DNA of 64,000 nt from Undaria pinnatifida (Eukaryota; Sar; Phaeophyceae; Laminariales; Alariaceae), in assembly GCA_012845835.1 (NCBI GenBank), contig JABAKD010000020.1:3482936-3546935 (forward strand), read 5' to 3'. Shown piece by piece: positions 1-9,849 of this stretch; the stretch's first letter is position 1, and each line of letters begins with the position of its first letter. A program made the position numbers and the translations under genes. The notes under the pieces were generated by a model. That model saw only the letters and a program-made list of their open reading frames with translations. It was not told where the DNA came from and ran no database searches.

Positions 1-164
1 TCGTAGAGTAAAGATCTCCGATCTCCGATCTCCTGCGTATTCGTAAGTACGCTGCTTCGTATCTGATACCAGGCATGATACAAGCAGTAGACATTTTTTC
101 AAATAATAAAATTAAAAACGTCAGCTGTGAGTACGACACATTTAAAAAAATGAAAAATACTTTC

Positions 165-205
165 TTTTTTTAATCCTCCGGCGGATGGGGAAAAATAAAG
201 CATAT
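165..205 (-). repeat. Poly(A) retroposon 3' end (family K), truncated copy
   Basis: T-rich start, then ATCCTCCGGCGGATGGGG and AAAAATAAAGC, as at 34878. Confidence 0.5.
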
Positions 206-1367
206 TAGAGTGTTTGCGAAAATACGTTTCTAAAAATTTACTTGCCTTCCGCTAAAAAAAGTGAATTGCCTTCCCACCGAGTTTTTGGTGTGTTTGCGCT
301 AGCGGTAAACAAAATCCTGCAGGCGACGCCTCCGAAATTTAGTAGGGAAACGGGGATGTGCGCGATTGTGATATACGTACGAGTACAGCAGCAGCAGTAC
401 GAGTACTCGTAGTATTATACGATATACGAGTACTCGTTGTACGTACTCCAGTCTCGAGCCTCTCGTTTCAGGTGCAGCAGTACCTGGAACACGGTACGTG
501 CAAGCACCCAACAGACTACAAATCAGAGGTATGGCGGTCTGTCTCGCGCGTAAAAAACTCCTTGTGAGCAGGGACTACCTCATTACACGTGCTACACGCA
601 GAGCAACGCTTTCTTCATGCGACGGAAGGGAAGGCGAAGCGCAGTTTCCCCATGGAACGTGGACCTGTTATTGCGAAGCACCACCCTGCGAAGAATCCGC
701 AGTGAACGCAGCGGTTTAGGGCAGAGGAGTTTCCGCTCCTCTGCCCTAAACCGAAAGTCATGCCACGCTTCAGTCGCGGTGATGTTGGAGAAGCGCGGTG
801 GCTGCTGTCGCACAGATGGACCGATACGAGTCCTATCTTGCCAGATGCGGCACACGATAGCCGCAATCAAGGCGCGTGGTGTCGCTCTCTGCGTTGAGGC
901 TCCTCTCCGCGTGCGTGCGTTCGACTCCGCCAGCTGCGAAAAGTTCACCACAGCTTGCAGCAAGCGCTGAACCCTTGGTCACGGACGCAGAGGGCAGCAA
1001 CAGACGGTTCATCACCGGCCTGCTGCATATCTCTGATGTTACGCCTGCGCGTCGTGCTCAGGGTACTACCCTCTCAATCCTCCGTGCGTTCGTATTAGTA
1101 GCTTGTGTTGTGTCGTGACAACAGCGTGGTGCTTCAAACTGGTCCTGCTTAATGCGCTATAGACCCTTGCAGAGGCGTTCTGCCTCGGACAAATGCTCGG
1201 TGTGTTGTAGGCCAATGAAACAGAGAGACAAAATTTACCGTAACTTTTGATCAAAACCTACCTTCGACAAAGTACATTTTTGCCTTTTTTTCAAAAATTT
1301 ACCGCAAATATTGCCTTCGGGACAATTTTTGAAGAAGTAAATTTCTAAAAACGTACTTTCGCAAACA

Positions 1368-1370
<3 letters not shown>
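206..1370. other. Intergenic, no gene recognised
   Basis: Contains a short inverted GAGGAGTTTCCGC / GCGGAGAGGAGCC-like pair near 720-910 and AT-rich fragments (CGTTTCTAAAAATTTAC near 228, similar to 1340). No supported exon. Confidence 0.4.
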
Positions 1371-1408
<38 letters not shown>

Positions 1409-1696
1409 CACACTTTTACTTTCCAGCTTCTGGACAAGCCGTGGTCACAGGTGTCGTCCCTTCTCCTCCCCGGTTCTTGCCTTCAATTTTTATCGCGCAT
1501 AGGGTTCAGCAATCCCACTGCTCGTCGATTTTTCATCGAATTTTGCTAACTCACGCTCTCGCGCTTTCCGCAAGTCAATTTGTGCACAAGAAAAAGTCCC
1601 AACGAATTTATACGAGTATGCACTCGGCGGGGCTCGAACTCACGAAACTGACCTATACCAGGCTCGAGGATAACCTGATACGCCACCGGGGCGACC
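1371..1696 (-). mobile_element. tRNA-derived SINE, copy 1
   Basis: On the minus strand the head has an A-box-like TGGCGTATCAGG (1685-1674) and a B box GAGTTCGAGCCCC (near 1641-1632) at tRNA spacing. A roughly 200-bp non-tRNA body follows and the element ends at a 36-nt poly(A) (T run 1371-1406 on plus). Two further copies share head and body. Confidence 0.75.
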
Positions 1697-2532
1697 GGTT
1701 TTTACACTCTATTATATGCTGGTTAATTTTCCTGGCTAAAAGTTGACTGCTGTGATGTACTGCCGACTGTCGACGTGTACCCTACTCGAAGGTCCATCTT
1801 TTGCGTTGTTTTTCATGCTGGTTTTAGTATGCGACAAATCGGAGATCTGATTTTTAGTGGACCGTACGTCAGCAGGTGTTGTTTACTTTTTTTCGTCATA
1901 TTAGGGACTACAACAGCAGTAGTGCCCGTTCAGCAGTAGTGCCGGTGTGTTCATTGCGGTTCATTCCACGGCCAAATCACCCTCGTTGTATTTGCAATGT
2001 GTTTCTCTGTCTAGTATTAATAGATCAGGTTTGTGACCACAGAGCTCGTCTCTCTCAGGGCATCGGTACTCAGCACGGACACTTGTTGTGCGGATGTAGA
2101 TGGTACGGGTGGAAAGATAATTCAATGTGAAGAACACGAGAGTAAATGCAGCACGATTCATGCATGATTACTCGCACCGTTTGATACGTACGCGTAGATC
2201 TAGGATCACAAGACATGCCGCACAGCAGTAGGACAGGCCCTCATGTTTTGGTCGCGGACATGTATCCCGGTTACTGCTGCAGCACCTCTTTTCGGGTTTC
2301 TGTTTGCCTTGCTATGATGCTACGACACGAGTTTCACAGCAGCAGTGCTCGAGTCGACAACATCAGCCAGATTAGCAGCAGCTCGGTGACTGATGTTTTT
2401 AGTGTTACGTACCTCTCCATGCTTACGACACCAGGTACCGGGCATACACCAACCAACATAACAAATTTCAGATTGCAAAACAAACAGCAGCTGCTTCGAC
2501 CTTCTTAGCTCACAGGCCACGGGGCCATATGT

Positions 2533-2775
2533 CTATCTCTCTCTACTACCTGGCTCGTACGCTTTCGCTCTCTCACCTATCCGGCTCTGTAGCATGTACT
2601 CGTCCCTGAACGTCTTGCGTTCGCCCGAATTGCTTTCCGAAATAACTGCTTCGTCGCCAATATTACTCGAACTATCAACAAGGCCATTGCCCAAACGTCT
2701 CCCACCAGAAGACCCGTGATGTTGAACGTTTTTTTGCGAGGAGTCGCCACCCCCTACAGAACTCTCGTTTCCCAT
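2533..2775 (-). CDS. Small Ser/Gly-rich ORF with N-myristoylation-type start (doubtful)
   Basis: The minus-strand ATG at 2775 opens MGNESSVGGGDSSQ, which fits a Gly2 N-myristoylation context. The 80-aa frame is Ser/Gly/Asn-rich, then charged (SGERKTFRDEY, RIGERAKAYEPG). A possible donor, CCAG|GTAGTA, lies four codons before the stop, so it could be a first exon. No family was recognised and no following exon found. Confidence 0.22.
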   Translation of the reverse strand: MGNESSVGGGDSSQKNVQHHGSSGGRRLGNGLVDSSSNIGDEAVISESNSGERKTFRDEYMLQSRIGERAKAYEPGSRER

Positions 2776-2965
2776 AAACTTGACTTTCAGCTATCGCGTA
2801 TCCACTAAGTGCTCCATGCGCGTTGGATGCGGCAATCTCCACCAGTGCGTATCTCGGCCAGCGGTGCGCGAGGCGGGCGAGCGCTAGGCTGGCCGTATGG
2901 CCGTAACCTCTCTACGATAATCCCCTTTTAAAACACGCTTCTTGGATGGAAACCCCACCAAACAA

Positions 2966-3394
2966 TGTGGTGGAAAAACGAGTTTAGAAGGAAATAACTC
3001 GAGTAGCATTTGTTGTTCAACATTTTTAGTCTACTTCCTCACAATGGCGTCGCAGACAGGATGTGAGATTATGAACAGTGAGGTCGCTGGTTCGATTCTC
3101 ACCGTCTTTCCCAGGCACAGGGCACAGAAAAAAAAAAAAGGGATTTTCTCACGTTCAAGAACCTGTAAAACTCAACCACTTAAAAAACAATGATGAGAGC
3201 AATGTATAGGATCATTGCAAGTCACTCCAATCCCGAAAAAGTCGCATTGGATACTGGGTACCTCATCGGGGTTCCTGACATAATCTGGGAAATATGTCAG
3301 GTTTAGTGGGGGAGAATGTGGTGGAAAAACGAGTTTAGAAGGAAATAACTCGAGTAGCATTTGTTGTTCAACATTTTTAGTCTACTTCCTCACA
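2966..3394 (+). mobile_element. TRIM-like miniature LTR retrotransposon, family 1, apparently young
   Basis: Two 78-bp direct repeats (2966-3043 and 3317-3394), identical by eye, start TGTGGTGG and end CCTCACA. One base after the 5' LTR lies TGGCGTCGCAGACAGG (3045), placed like a primer binding site. AGTGGGGGAGAA directly before the 3' LTR is a polypurine tract. ACAA flanks the element on both sides (2962-2965 and 3395-3398) as a 4-bp target duplication. The 273-bp interior has no coding potential but holds GGTTCGATTC (3089-3098), a perfect tRNA B-box core. Known TRIMs are non-coding LTR elements mobilised in trans. Confidence 0.85.
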
Positions 3395-5870
3395 ACAAAA
3401 TGTCAAAAATGTTCCAGTTTCCACGAACTGCGAAGACATACCAGCTACCAGTACCGTAATACCCTGAGACCGGACACTGCAGTTTGATCGTGGGGGCGCG
3501 CCCTTTGTCCCTCTCTCCTTCGTAGCCCCGATGGCCCTTCCAGACGATGACAAGATGCACAATTTCATCAAGAAGGGTGAGCCCATGGACTTATTCTTAG
3601 GCCTCTTATTCATGAGGCTCCTTACAAGACACAGGTGTACTCGTCTGCTGTTCGCGAAGAACGAGTGCTCCCATGAAATATCTAGAAGCATCGGGTCTAC
3701 TATTTTTCACTGTTTCTTTTGCCGAAACGCCCTGCTCCCCTCGGCTAGTTCCCCTGCAACATCGCGGAAGACTGGTCTGGCGAACGTGTTGTAGAGCTGC
3801 TCGTCGAGCCATTACGACGACGTTGTATCATACCGCAAGAAATATCATACCTCGTACCTGGTACGCGACGAAGAGCAACCACAGATTAGCGATATTTGTT
3901 ACGAAGGCACGGCGGTACGAGTACAACTTCAACTTTTATATACCGGAGCAGCAAGTAGACGCCGCAGAGTATTACGAGGTCTACATGGGGACCAAGTGAA
4001 GACGGGGTCATTTGCCTTTGCCAGTCGTACACAAGTTGGCACGAGCAGACTTGCTTCTTCATTGCAGTTTAGAGTTTGACGAGCACATATCATACCCTGG
4101 TGAGCTCCTGCAGTCTCCCACATCTCTACGAGTACACACGCAATACACGCACCCAAGCCAACACAGCAGCATGGCATTAGTAACGACGACGGCATGGCGA
4201 TACCACACACGCCTACGCAGCATTGCTCCACTGCTGTCGTCGCCATCTATCCTCGCCTTTGCCACCATCACCCACCGACAATACTAACCGCCTAATCGTA
4301 TTATGTTCTCCCCAAGGGTGTGCGATGCACAGCAGTGCTGCATTGGTGACGCGCTTGTACGAGTGTGTTCTCGAACGGCGGGGTGGCCTGCATAGGATGG
4401 AAATGATGTTAGCCGATGGCTCATTTTTTGTTGTTTTGCGTCGTTCACAGATTTGTCTTGAATTTTTTCCGCGTGACCTAGCGTGGCCGTTGTCGGTTTC
4501 TACTCTTTTTTTTGTAAAAATAGTTCAAGGACGTCAGCCGTGAGTTCTAAAACATGTTTCTCACGTAACTGCTTTTGCTACTCGAGCTGTGCGTGGATGG
4601 GGAGAGAGTCCGGGTTCAACATGAACGACCATATCATACGACGAAAACAGTACCAGGTTCTCCCTGTTGATCCAATCATGGGCTAGGCTCCAAGAGCCCG
4701 TGCGCAGATCCGTTGTCCGAGGGCATGCTTTTCGTTGGCAAAACCTCAACAAACCGAGGCCCATGTAACCTTTTAGTAGAAGATGAAGGTAACCGGCAGT
4801 ATATTCCGTGTTATTTTTTCGATATAACACTCGCCTCCGACGTGTATTCCGTCAATTGAAGTTTTTCAGCAGCTCGCCCACAATGGAAGTTCCCAGTAGG
4901 CGCCGATTCAGCAGGCAAAGCCCCAGGAATGAACCCGGGTTCATGTATCGGAGGCATCTGTGGCGCCTAGGGACACGCTTATCTTCGGGGTTTCCCACGG
5001 ATTTGGAAGCATGTTAGATTATTCATCCAACCGTAGCATGTAACGGCATACGAGCATCGGCAACAGCGACGCATATAATGCACCTACGTCTTCTGGCTTT
5101 GATTCCTTGATTCGGGCCCGCCTACCGAGCCGGGTGTTACAGCGATGATGCCCCCGGACTCCTCCGGAGTTCAGGAGTGTAGGTGTTGTGCTGTGGGTGG
5201 CTCACTTCGTCGCGAAGGCACCATATATAATGAGAGGGTAATCTACCCTAAACCCATACCTCCTGACTCCTGAAGTCGAACACACCGCATGGCGTTACCT
5301 GTCGAGAGCGTTAAACGAATCGGAATGGTGGATCTGCATGTTGCTGGAAAGGGAAATGAGCTTCCTGTTGCTCGACTTTTTTTTTCGGTCACTATGCTTG
5401 TCCTCTAGATATTTAGGTTTTGTTGTAGCGGTTGACGGCAAAAATGGTGGATGTGGGACTGTGTTGTGTTGCAAACGACCACGTTAGGTTTGATTACGCA
5501 ACCGCCGCTGTCACCACAGACCAGACTACCATCTCTTCGGGCTGGGGTCCAGAGCAACCACCTGGATGGTCTATCGTTTGTGTCGACAAAAAACCGAGAC
5601 AGCCGGACAGACATGCAGAAAGACGGCTGCGTACTTGCACGCGGGCAAGAGCGGATAAGAAGCGATTGTTCACCGTCGGCGGCAGGTTCTCTCCACCTCG
5701 ACGCAGCACGAGCGAGCGACCTTACAATGATGCGCGAACACCGCAGCGCGATATACGCCTACAACGGACAGTAGGGCGGCCGCCGTCAAGTTCCGTTTGT
5801 TGCCCGTGCACTGCCCCAACCACCCCCCCCCCCCCCCTCTCCCCCCCGCTCTTTTGTTGTCGCTGCCGCA
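3395..5870. other. Intergenic, no gene recognised
   Basis: Only a partial family C module (AAGGACGTCAGCCGTGAG near 4527) was recognised. Open frames are short and overlap each other. Confidence 0.4.
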
Positions 5871-5873
5871 GAT

Positions 5874-8023
5874 ATGGAGGAACACCCCGGATGTCGCTAC
5901 AGCACGTCGGCTTCCAAGGAGTGCAGCAGCACCAACGGAAGCTTTACGTGCGAGACCATCCGCCGAGTGTTTCGAAACTGTCCGGGCGTGAGACCCGAAC
6001 AAGTCTACGACATCACCACGAAGGACAGCGGGACCGTCGCCGGCAGCTCCCAATCTCCCCATAGTGGCGGCGGAGGAGACGGCGAACCTGCTCACGAGAG
6101 GAAGAATCCAAAGCGCGACCGGGTAAGCCTGCACGGGGGCTGTCGGCCTTCGCGGCATCCGTTACACGTCTGGGGAAGAACGGGGGGTCGGTGGAACGAC
6201 AGATGGTGGCCCTTTTTGGTGGCGTTTTCTCGGCGGGGCTGCTGGCGCCAGCTCGCCGTCCGTTGCGCCACGTTTGCTGTACATATGTGGTTTGTGTTTT
6301 ATCTCCGTTAATATGTCGACGACCAGACAGTGCGCCATGTCAGATTTTTCCCGGTGAAGATCGTGTGGCATTGTGTGCCCTCGGTTTCTGCCTGGAAAGA
6401 AACCGGAGCCTCTCGCTGCAGCGGGAAGCGATGTCCGACTCGCATGCACTCGACGATGGAGTCGCGCCTGACACACCCGTGTGTGTCTATTTTGTTTTTT
6501 TTTGTGTGCTGCGTTCGTTCGGGTCTGCTGCGGTGTCCGGCGTTTCGTTCCATGTTTTTGCGCACAGTGACATATAGCGGCGCACAGCGCTTCATAAGCA
6601 CAACCGTTATACACGCGCGAAAAAAAAAACAGCCACCTGCTTGTGCTGCCACCCGCTCTCTCCCAGACATAAGTGGACATTCTTTTGGAGCTGTCGCGAG
6701 CTGCACTTACCCGCTCGCCCCGCAGCAGGTCGCGCAGCCCTGGTTTAACCCACCGAAACCCCCCATCTCCCCTAACCCCCATCTTGCACTGCCAACGTTC
6801 GGAACCTCTTTGCTGGATGAAGAGCGCCACACGTGATCCCTTCGGGATTTTCCCCCCCGAAGGAGGGCTTTGGGGCGGCATGGGAAGCCCAGACGATTTG
6901 ATTGGAAGCATTCAGGATAAAATTGACAGTGAGTGGGACAAGGGAATGAGTATACACATGCAGCCGCTCGGTAGAAACGACTTAATCGCCTTTCCGTCGT
7001 TGCAGCTCCTTGATTCATTTGAGTCGGGGGGGGGGCGGGTCAGCTTCCGCAATTTCTTTCTGGCAAAGATTCTGGATGTTCGCGCTCTGTTCCGTGCTTG
7101 ATATTTCCTTGTGGTTACAGTTTACGCTGTACATGTTTTGCCTCCTACAGTGCTTGTCTCGTATATACCGGGATGTTTTTGCCTTCGGCTTCTTTGATGC
7201 ATGATAGCCGATAGTTGTTTGGTTGGGTGCCACTTGCCTAGCCCCTCCCCCTCACCCCCCCCCCACTTAGAAAGAGATAGACAGATGTGACATGGAAAGG
7301 TTTGGTACATTCAATAGTAGCGAGAAAACGATCGCTATCCTAGGAGATAAGGGGTGGTGGCCACAGACGGCCGAAGAGGAAGGAGATGAGATAATCAAAA
7401 ACATTTTTGTAAGACATGGAAGAAACGTACAGATCACCCAAATCTTGGCGTTGTCTCTATTAGTAGGAAGGTTGCGCCATCTCGAACGGAATGCGTGGTC
7501 AATGGTAAAATTACTGCGGCAAGCACCAAATGAGTACGCCCTCCCCCCCCCCCCCCCCCCCCCCCCCCGAACCGTATCTCCTCTAGCAATGAACGCCTTT
7601 GGCGGTTACAACTGGCTAGTGTTATGCGACAAATCGCCGCACGCCGAGAAATATCCTATCAAACGCCAGGTATGAGAAAGCCGTTCCTTCTTCTGTGCCT
7701 TAGAAATAAACTGCTTCGACAGATGGGGAGATTTTCGGTTGCTTTGAAGACTCGCCGACCCACCCCCGCGTCTGCTCCGCAACCGCGTCTGTTTGCACCG
7801 CCGACCTCACGGGCCGCGAACCCTTGCAGGGTTTTTCAAGGACAATCCTTTCCCTCATCCGGATGCCGAATTCTTCGGTGGAAACCCTTCGGCCGAGCTC
7901 GGGTGGAGATCGAACGGGGCGAACCCAACTCCAGACTTGCCACCACCTCACAAGGACAGCCAATCGCGGTCTCAGGATGGCACTAAAAAAGCTCCTGGCG
8001 GGCCTGGTGTGTCACGGGTGTGA
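5874..8023 (+). CDS. Four-cysteine protein resembling plant Mal d 1-associated proteins, three exons, frame break in exon 2
   Basis: Exon 1 is 5874-6122 (acceptor-like CGCAG just upstream, donor CGG|GTAAGC). Exon 2 is 6726-6928 (CCCCGCAG| and GACA|GTGAGT). Exon 3 is 7830-8023 (CCTTGCAG|, TGA stop). Exon 1 encodes four cysteines spaced C-x9-C-x8-C-x9-C (residues 7, 17, 26, 36) in a GSFTCETIRRVFRNCPG context, which resembles the KFxRKCEKTEQVFRDCVG region of plant Mal d 1-associated proteins. Exon 2 continues in phase as QVAQPWFNPPKPPISP and reaches TGA at 6834. From 6835 the +1 frame reads DPFGIFPPEGGLWGG...IQDKID and splices in phase to RFFKDNPFPHPDAEFFGG, which resembles the C-terminal part of the plant proteins. 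With one base skipped the product is about 214 aa. The break may be a mutation, a sequence error or +1 recoding. No targeting signal is evident and function is unknown. An upstream 5'UTR or coding exon is possible. Homology was judged by eye. Confidence 0.5.
6726..6928 (+). CDS. Exon 2 of the four-cysteine protein gene, containing the ACG-TGA-T frame change
   Basis: The upstream half reads in frame with exon 1 and ends at TGA 6834-6836. The downstream half reads in the frame one base later (GAT at 6835) and matches exon 3 in phase. Both halves have protein-like content (PWFNPPKPP before; DPFGIFPPEGG and DDLIGSIQDKID after), so neither looks like random overlap. Confidence 0.5.
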
Positions 8024-8930
8024 GCCGACGGCGCAGGGTGGGGTTTGTTCTTGTGCCTTGAGGTGGTGGTCCCTGCGAAGGCAGGGTTTATTGAGTTTTG
8101 TTGCGAATATGCAGGATGATATTAGGTGTTGTTTCAAGTTGTTTTTATGATTTCCCGGACAGAAAGCGTGTGGCGGGCTTAGTAACTCTGTTGGCGTTGA
8201 TGGGGTGGTAGTGCGTTCGCGTTTTCGGCGGTATGCTGACCGTTTGTGGAGTTTTGATGGAGTGTCTGTTTGGCGACATCCACTGGATCGTCTAAGGAGA
8301 CGGCTCGTCTAGTTTTTTGTTGTGTTTGGGGCACAGCTGCTACGACTGCACAACCGCTGCCGTGCAAGCTACCCCAGCGCGGGATGCCGGCAGCTTCCGT
8401 GGCATTTGTTTCTCCCTTCTTTTCGAGCACAGTAGTTATAGTTAAGTCTCGGGTCGCTAGCGAGACATTTGGACCGGATGCCTCTCTTTCTCGTCTGTTC
8501 TCTGTGCATTGCCCTTTCTGTATATCTTGCGGCCTGGCCATCCCTTTGTTGATGTTTTGTTGATGTTCGATCGATGCTTGGACGTTTTTTCGTTGGCTCG
8601 AGTCTGGAACCTGGAACCCCCGCTCTGTCGGCGTTTCGCCCCTCGATGCAGCGGTGGCCGTGCGAAACAGCCTTAAAGACGATGCGTCTAGGGCTCTCAA
8701 CGTAAGTAGGCAGGGCGCGTCCGTTCGATGAAGAATGCTGACGGTCAGAGAGATGGAGGGTTGGACGTGAGCTCGAAAGCCACGGCGAGAGAGAAAACCT
8801 GCGCTTCAGGCGAAGTTTAAACACGTACGATCCACGAAGAAAAATCGGAAATCGATGTATTATTATAGCATGCCGGAAGGGGGTGCCCAAACAACAAGCA
8901 AAGCCAGGGCGTGCAGATGGAAACCCTCGC
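8024..8930. other. 3' flank between two converging candidate genes
   Basis: No repeat family was recognised and composition is balanced, so UTRs or missed exons are possible. Long minus-strand frames here lack protein-like character. Confidence 0.35.
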
Positions 8931-9149
8931 CTAATGGGACAACCAGCTATCAGCGTCTTCAACTCCGCGCTCCAACATCTTTTTCCGAACCTCTTCCTCC
9001 GTCTTCGATACTGTCCGAACACCCGAACTGTGCGTTCGTGCGAAAAGCCATGACACTCCCCGATGGCTGGTCCTTCCTCTGCTGGGACAGAAAAGCGGGC
9101 CCATAATTGTTGAGGCCATTGAAGCGGTCCGTCCGCGGTTGTGAACCAC
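8931..9149 (-). CDS. Small hypothetical protein with a mitochondrial-type N-terminus
   Basis: The frame opens with ATG at 9149 (72 aa), with a second in-frame ATG at 9119 giving 62 aa starting MASTIMGPLFC. The N-terminal two thirds are Arg/Ser/Thr-rich and lack acidic residues (FARTHSSGVR), like a mitochondrial presequence. The C-terminus is a short amphipathic, acidic helix-like segment, VSKTEEEVRKKMLERGVEDA, and ends SWLSH. I do not recognise the family. It is convergent with the gene ending at 8023. It may be an exon of a longer gene, or chance. Confidence 0.3.
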   Translation of the reverse strand: MVHNRGRTASMASTIMGPLFCPSRGRTSHRGVSWLFARTHSSGVRTVSKTEEEVRKKMLERGVEDADSWLSH

Positions 9150-9633
9150 AAAGACACGAAGGCGAAGCCGCGAAGAAGCACCCCTTCCCCCTCAATTGCC
9201 GGGCGGCGAGCAAGAAAGTGTTGGAAGCGGCTTCGTTTCAGCGTTCTCCAGGCTCGTTGGTCTTGATGGGAAAATCGAAGCCACCGGTCGCCCGCGTTTA
9301 CTGCCCGTTTCGCCAGCGTGTTGTTCTGCGTCCTTTCTCGGCACGCAAGCGAAAAACCTTCAGCTAATCTGACTTTTACGTCAGCGACTGGCGTTATTCT
9401 TCTTTCAGCATAAACTTCCTAAAACGGTCTGGCTGGAACAGCTTCGGTTTTTAGTCGAAAAATGCGCGTCTCCGTGTAGACAAGCAATTCCCAGCGCCCT
9501 TGCAGAGCTAACAAGCACTTGCGAGGAAAGCGCCACAGCAGTACGGGACACGTGAATGCACGACGAGGTTCCTTGCGCTGAAGGAATTTTGCGTTTTTGT
9601 TTCATCCTTCGGCGGGTGGGGAAACTTGACGCT

Positions 9634-9723
9634 CAACCCCTTTAGAGCCCCCGAACCCCACCCCATACTAAACCCAAGTAATTTTGTCCCCATAAACGGG
9701 TTGCCAGTTGTAAAGGGGTTAAG
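9634..9723. mobile_element. ~90-bp MITE with TTAACCCCTTTA-type inverted ends
   Basis: It starts AACCCCTTTAGAGCCCCC and ends AGTTGTAAAGGGGTTAA, with ATACTAAACCCAAGTAATTT between. Related copies are at 21071-21160, 22622-22706, 22731-22820 and 26357-26441. Confidence 0.65.
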
Positions 9724-9849
9724 CTCACCACACTTCCCACCTTCCACGTATTTTGATACACGTACTTTGATACACGTCGTGTATCGATTTAACTCGGTTG
9801 TATTCGCAATCCAGCGTGGTGGGCTGCCATATGTTTCAGTTCCTGCGAC

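Noticed and set aside
1627-1696. tRNA gene candidate on minus strand
   Set aside because: A and B boxes are present but there is no proper acceptor stem, and the same head plus a 200-bp body recurs at two other sites, so it is a SINE.
3042-3110. tRNA gene candidate (GGTTCGATTC context)
   Set aside because: Acceptor stem ends do not pair and the block sits directly after an LTR; treated as the PBS/tRNA-like part of a TRIM.
5432-6064. 210-codon plus-strand open frame overlapping exon 1 of the four-cysteine protein
   Set aside because: It reads the accepted exon in another frame and passes through a C homopolymer; the 5874 frame has the better protein and splice evidence.
8369-9181. 270-codon minus-strand frame
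   Set aside because: No protein-like segments, and it overlaps the smaller 8931-9149 candidate in another frame.
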